Positions 6,326 to 7,920 of a stretch of DNA of 7,920 nucleotides are shown piece after piece; position 1 is the stretch's first letter, and each line of letters opens with the position of its first letter. Origin of the DNA: Chloroflexota bacterium (GTDB lineage Bacteria; Chloroflexota; Anaerolineae; Promineifilales; Promineifilaceae). The stretch is taken from positions 1 to 7,920 of the forward strand of contig JAHEEY010000216.1 of the NCBI GenBank assembly GCA_024640485.1, written 5' to 3'. A program made the translations under genes and the position numbers. The notes under the pieces were generated by a model, which made no database searches, had not been told where the DNA came from, and saw only the letters and a list, made by a program, of their open reading frames with translations.

Positions 6326-6379
6326 TCAATACAACTTCGCCGACAGGAGCCTGCCAAACCTGCTGAATGGTGTATTGAT
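6325..6379. repeat. 9-bp inverted repeat in the psd-pssA junction
   Basis: ATCAATACA (6325-6333) and TGTATTGAT (6371-6379) are exact reverse complements, enclosing 37 bases that contain CAGGAGCCTG. The left arm starts on the last base of the psd stop codon, and the right arm ends 11 bases before the GGAG of pssA. In RNA it could fold into a long-range stem between the two genes. No T-run follows, so it is not an intrinsic terminator. Confidence 0.45.
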
Positions 6380-6399
6380 TTGAGATGATGGAGTCGTCT

Positions 6400-7098
6400 A
6401 TGAACAGCAAGTATCGTTATCTGGTTCCCAACGGTATTACTTTCCTTTCCCTGACCTGCGGTGTCGTTTCTATTCTGCTGTCGGCTTCGGGAAATCTTGA
6501 GCCCGCCGGCATCCTCGTTTTAACCAGCTATATCCTGGATCTGTTCGACGGTGCCATGGCACGCAAGTTGAAAGCCGGGTCGGAATTCGGCCTGCAGCTT
6601 GATTCGCTGGTAGATATGGTCAGCCTTGGCACGGCACCGGCGGTGCTGGTTTTCAAGCACCTGGAGACAACTGGTATCAACATGGCCTGGGTATGGCCGT
6701 TTGCCGTGCTGATTCCCCTATCCGGCGCTTTCCGCCTGGCTCGCTTCAATTTACTCCCCCCGAAGGAAACCAGCAATACCGACTCGGTCGGGCTGACCAT
6801 ATCCACCGGCGGGGCCACCATTGCCCTGGCAGTTCTATCCGATCTCGCATGGCCCAAAGAAGTTTTTCCAGATGTGACATTCATCCCGCTGATAGCTGCT
6901 GTCAGCCTGCTGATGGTCAGCAAGATCGCCTTCCCGTCGGTCTTCTGGGTTTTCTCAGGACGCTGGCGCAACGCGATATTGCTCATCCTTTTTGGCACCT
7001 CCATAGCCAGCATGCCGTTCTTCAACGCCTGGTTCATGTGGACCAACGCGTATTTGGGGCTGTCGCTGGCCCGGGCTGGATACCGGTCGTTCCGCTAG
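6400..7098 (+). CDS. pssA: CDP-diacylglycerol--serine O-phosphatidyltransferase (phosphatidylserine synthase)
   Basis: This is an integral membrane enzyme of the CDP-alcohol phosphatidyltransferase family, making phosphatidylserine and CMP from CDP-diacylglycerol and serine. The full family motif is present: D47-x2-D50-G51-x2-A54-R55-x8-G64-x3-D68-x3-D72, whose Asp residues bind the metal and CDP. GAFRLARFN and LMVSKIAFP are typical of the class II (Bacillus-type) serine branch. About seven to eight hydrophobic segments cover most of the 232 residues. The segment after RLARFN, often FxGLPIPAA, reads VGLTISTGGA, which may be a branch-specific change. ATGs at 6385 and 6388 are in frame, but 6400 is preferred because GGAG (6390-6393) lies 6 bases before it. 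The order psd then pssA puts consecutive steps of phosphatidylethanolamine synthesis on one transcript. Another CDP-alcohol transferase specificity (for example inositol phosphate or glycerol phosphate) is less likely. Confidence 0.9.
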   Translation: MNSKYRYLVPNGITFLSLTCGVVSILLSASGNLEPAGILVLTSYILDLFDGAMARKLKAGSEFGLQLDSLVDMVSLGTAPAVLVFKHLETTGINMAWVWPFAVLIPLSGAFRLARFNLLPPKETSNTDSVGLTISTGGATIALAVLSDLAWPKEVFPDVTFIPLIAAVSLLMVSKIAFPSVFWVFSGRWRNAILLILFGTSIASMPFFNAWFMWTNAYLGLSLARAGYRSFR

Positions 7099-7201
7099 CC
7101 AAGACCGTGGAGCCAAACACAGGCACTCAATTGCGTGCGGGAGTCGCTCAAAAACCAGATTAGCAGAATCATCCTTAGTTCCAAATTAGCGGCGGGAAAT
7201 T

Positions 7202-7879
7202 ATGAGCAACCTACGCAGCAGGATCGGCGGACGCAGCCTCTATCTAGTATCGCAAATGACCCGGCACACCTGCCGGTACCGGGTGAACGGGCTGCCCTTT
7301 CTCACAGAGGCGCAAGCATCTGGCAGGCCGATACTCTTTGCCACCTGGCACGGCAATACCATGATGCTGGTAAGTTTCTTCTCCTCTCATTACGATTTCA
7401 GCAAAATCGTGCTGTTGATGCCCGACGATTGGCGCGGGGGCATGCTCTCACATTTTTCACGATTGCTGGGCGCTCAACCGTATCCCATGAATCTCAGCGG
7501 TGACAGCAGTATGTCCACGGCCCGAAAGCTGGCTAAACTGGTTCGCCGGGTCAAAAAGGGCGCCGACTGCTACATCACCCCCGACGGCCCGGATGGACCC
7601 GGGTATGTGATCAAGCCCGGTGCCGTTTACATCGCTCAAAAAGCGAAAGCGCTCATCCTACCGATGGGCGCCTACGTGCGAAATGGCTACCGTGTCAACC
7701 GATGGGATATGTATACGGTGCCATACCCGTTCAGCCGGATTTCTATTGAGATAGGCGCTCCAATCAGCTTGAGTGAAAGCAGTGAAGCGACGATCGATAC
7801 CATTACACAAGAGCTCACCAACCAGCTGCACCGTGTTAACGCCCAAGCGGCGGCAAATTACTACGAGATGGGCAAATGA
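7202..7879 (+). CDS. Lysophospholipid acyltransferase family protein (DUF374 type)
   Basis: The 225-residue product fits the DUF374 branch of the glycerolipid/lipid A acyltransferase superfamily. Motifs seen are ATWHGN (47-52, with His50 the likely catalytic base), a middle region ending in the STARKLAKLVRR helix, and ITPDGPDGPGYVIKPGA (125-141), which is the family hallmark. After that come LILPMGAY and VPYPFSRISIEIGAPI. There is no clear long transmembrane segment, so it is probably a peripheral membrane enzyme that transfers an acyl chain to a lipid or lipid-linked acceptor; the acceptor is not readable from sequence. An in-frame stop at 7187 makes 7202 the first ATG, with GGCGGGA just ahead of it. 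It lies 103 bases after pssA with no terminator seen, and its stop overlaps the next start by 4 bases, so it is probably part of the phospholipid unit. Bases 7099-7201 show no other gene. Confidence 0.85.
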   Translation: MSNLRSRIGGRSLYLVSQMTRHTCRYRVNGLPFLTEAQASGRPILFATWHGNTMMLVSFFSSHYDFSKIVLLMPDDWRGGMLSHFSRLLGAQPYPMNLSGDSSMSTARKLAKLVRRVKKGADCYITPDGPDGPGYVIKPGAVYIAQKAKALILPMGAYVRNGYRVNRWDMYTVPYPFSRISIEIGAPISLSESSEATIDTITQELTNQLHRVNAQAAANYYEMGK

Positions 7880-7920
7880 GCGATCTAAGGGAAGGTTGGT
7901 TAAAGCTGCAGGGGGAAGGG
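7876..7920 (+). CDS. Start of a downstream gene, truncated by the window edge
   Basis: An ATG at 7876 overlaps the acyltransferase stop in the arrangement ATGA, the usual sign of translational coupling. Fifteen codons are visible (MSDLREGWLKLQGEG) before the sequence ends, and the frame is open. This is too little to name a family. The overlap indicates that it belongs to the same operon and so perhaps to lipid or envelope metabolism. Confidence 0.6.
   Translation, partial: MSDLREGWLKLQGEG

Noticed and set aside
6528..7046. Minus-strand open frame (172 codons) inside pssA
   Set aside because: The + strand carries the complete CDP-alcohol transferase motif; the reverse reading has no family features.
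6693..7163. Second + strand frame of 156 codons overlapping pssA and the following gap
   Set aside because: It is out of frame with pssA, with no ribosome binding site or recognisable domain; it is rich in Arg, Pro and His as expected for a shifted frame.
7135..7503. + strand frame of 122 codons before and within the acyltransferase
   Set aside because: It overlaps the acyltransferase in another frame; the acyltransferase carries the WHG and TPDGP motifs, this one carries nothing recognisable.

Overview
All seven recognisable genes lie on the + strand, and base composition is moderately GC-rich. No RNA gene, CRISPR array, insertion sequence or phage gene was seen. The gene mix is a membrane-anchored SGNH protein, a short-type phosphatidylserine decarboxylase, a class II phosphatidylserine synthase, a DUF374-type acyltransferase, and a small CxxC/CxxC protein ending its core in a WICTQCLPTLIH-like segment. 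From memory of similar small proteins, this mix fits an environmental bacterium of the Chloroflexota (Anaerolineae/Caldilineae side) best. That placement is a tentative inference and was not tested by any search.

Layout. (1) Bases 1-2034 form one transcription unit: the 3' part of a panB-like ketopantoate hydroxymethyltransferase gene, then a 421-codon gene I cannot assign. A textbook intrinsic terminator closes the unit. (2) Bases 2035-3790 hold a spacer with a weak promoter candidate and a full-length carboxyltransferase (beta) subunit of a methylcrotonyl-CoA-type carboxylase. No biotin carboxylase subunit or other leucine-degradation gene is visible beside it. (3) Bases 3791-5508 hold a 68-residue zinc-ribbon-like protein with a plausible extended -10 promoter, then a 418-residue SGNH/GDSL-fold protein with one N-terminal membrane anchor. 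(4) Bases 5577-7920 form a phospholipid unit: promoter, psd, pssA, acyltransferase, and the first 15 codons of another gene that overlaps the acyltransferase stop by 4 bases.

How the genes work together. PssA makes phosphatidylserine from CDP-diacylglycerol and serine, and Psd decarboxylates it to phosphatidylethanolamine. The DUF374-type enzyme probably acylates a lipid or lipid-linked acceptor at the same membrane. The panB product belongs to pantothenate/CoA synthesis, at least by family. The carboxylase subunit belongs to leucine or isoprenoid acyl-CoA catabolism.

Most of the window is ordinary metabolism. The points most worth following are the unassigned 421-aa protein paired with a variant PanB, the Ser-Ser instead of Gly-Ser at the self-cleavage site of Psd, and the 9-bp inverted repeat between psd and pssA.
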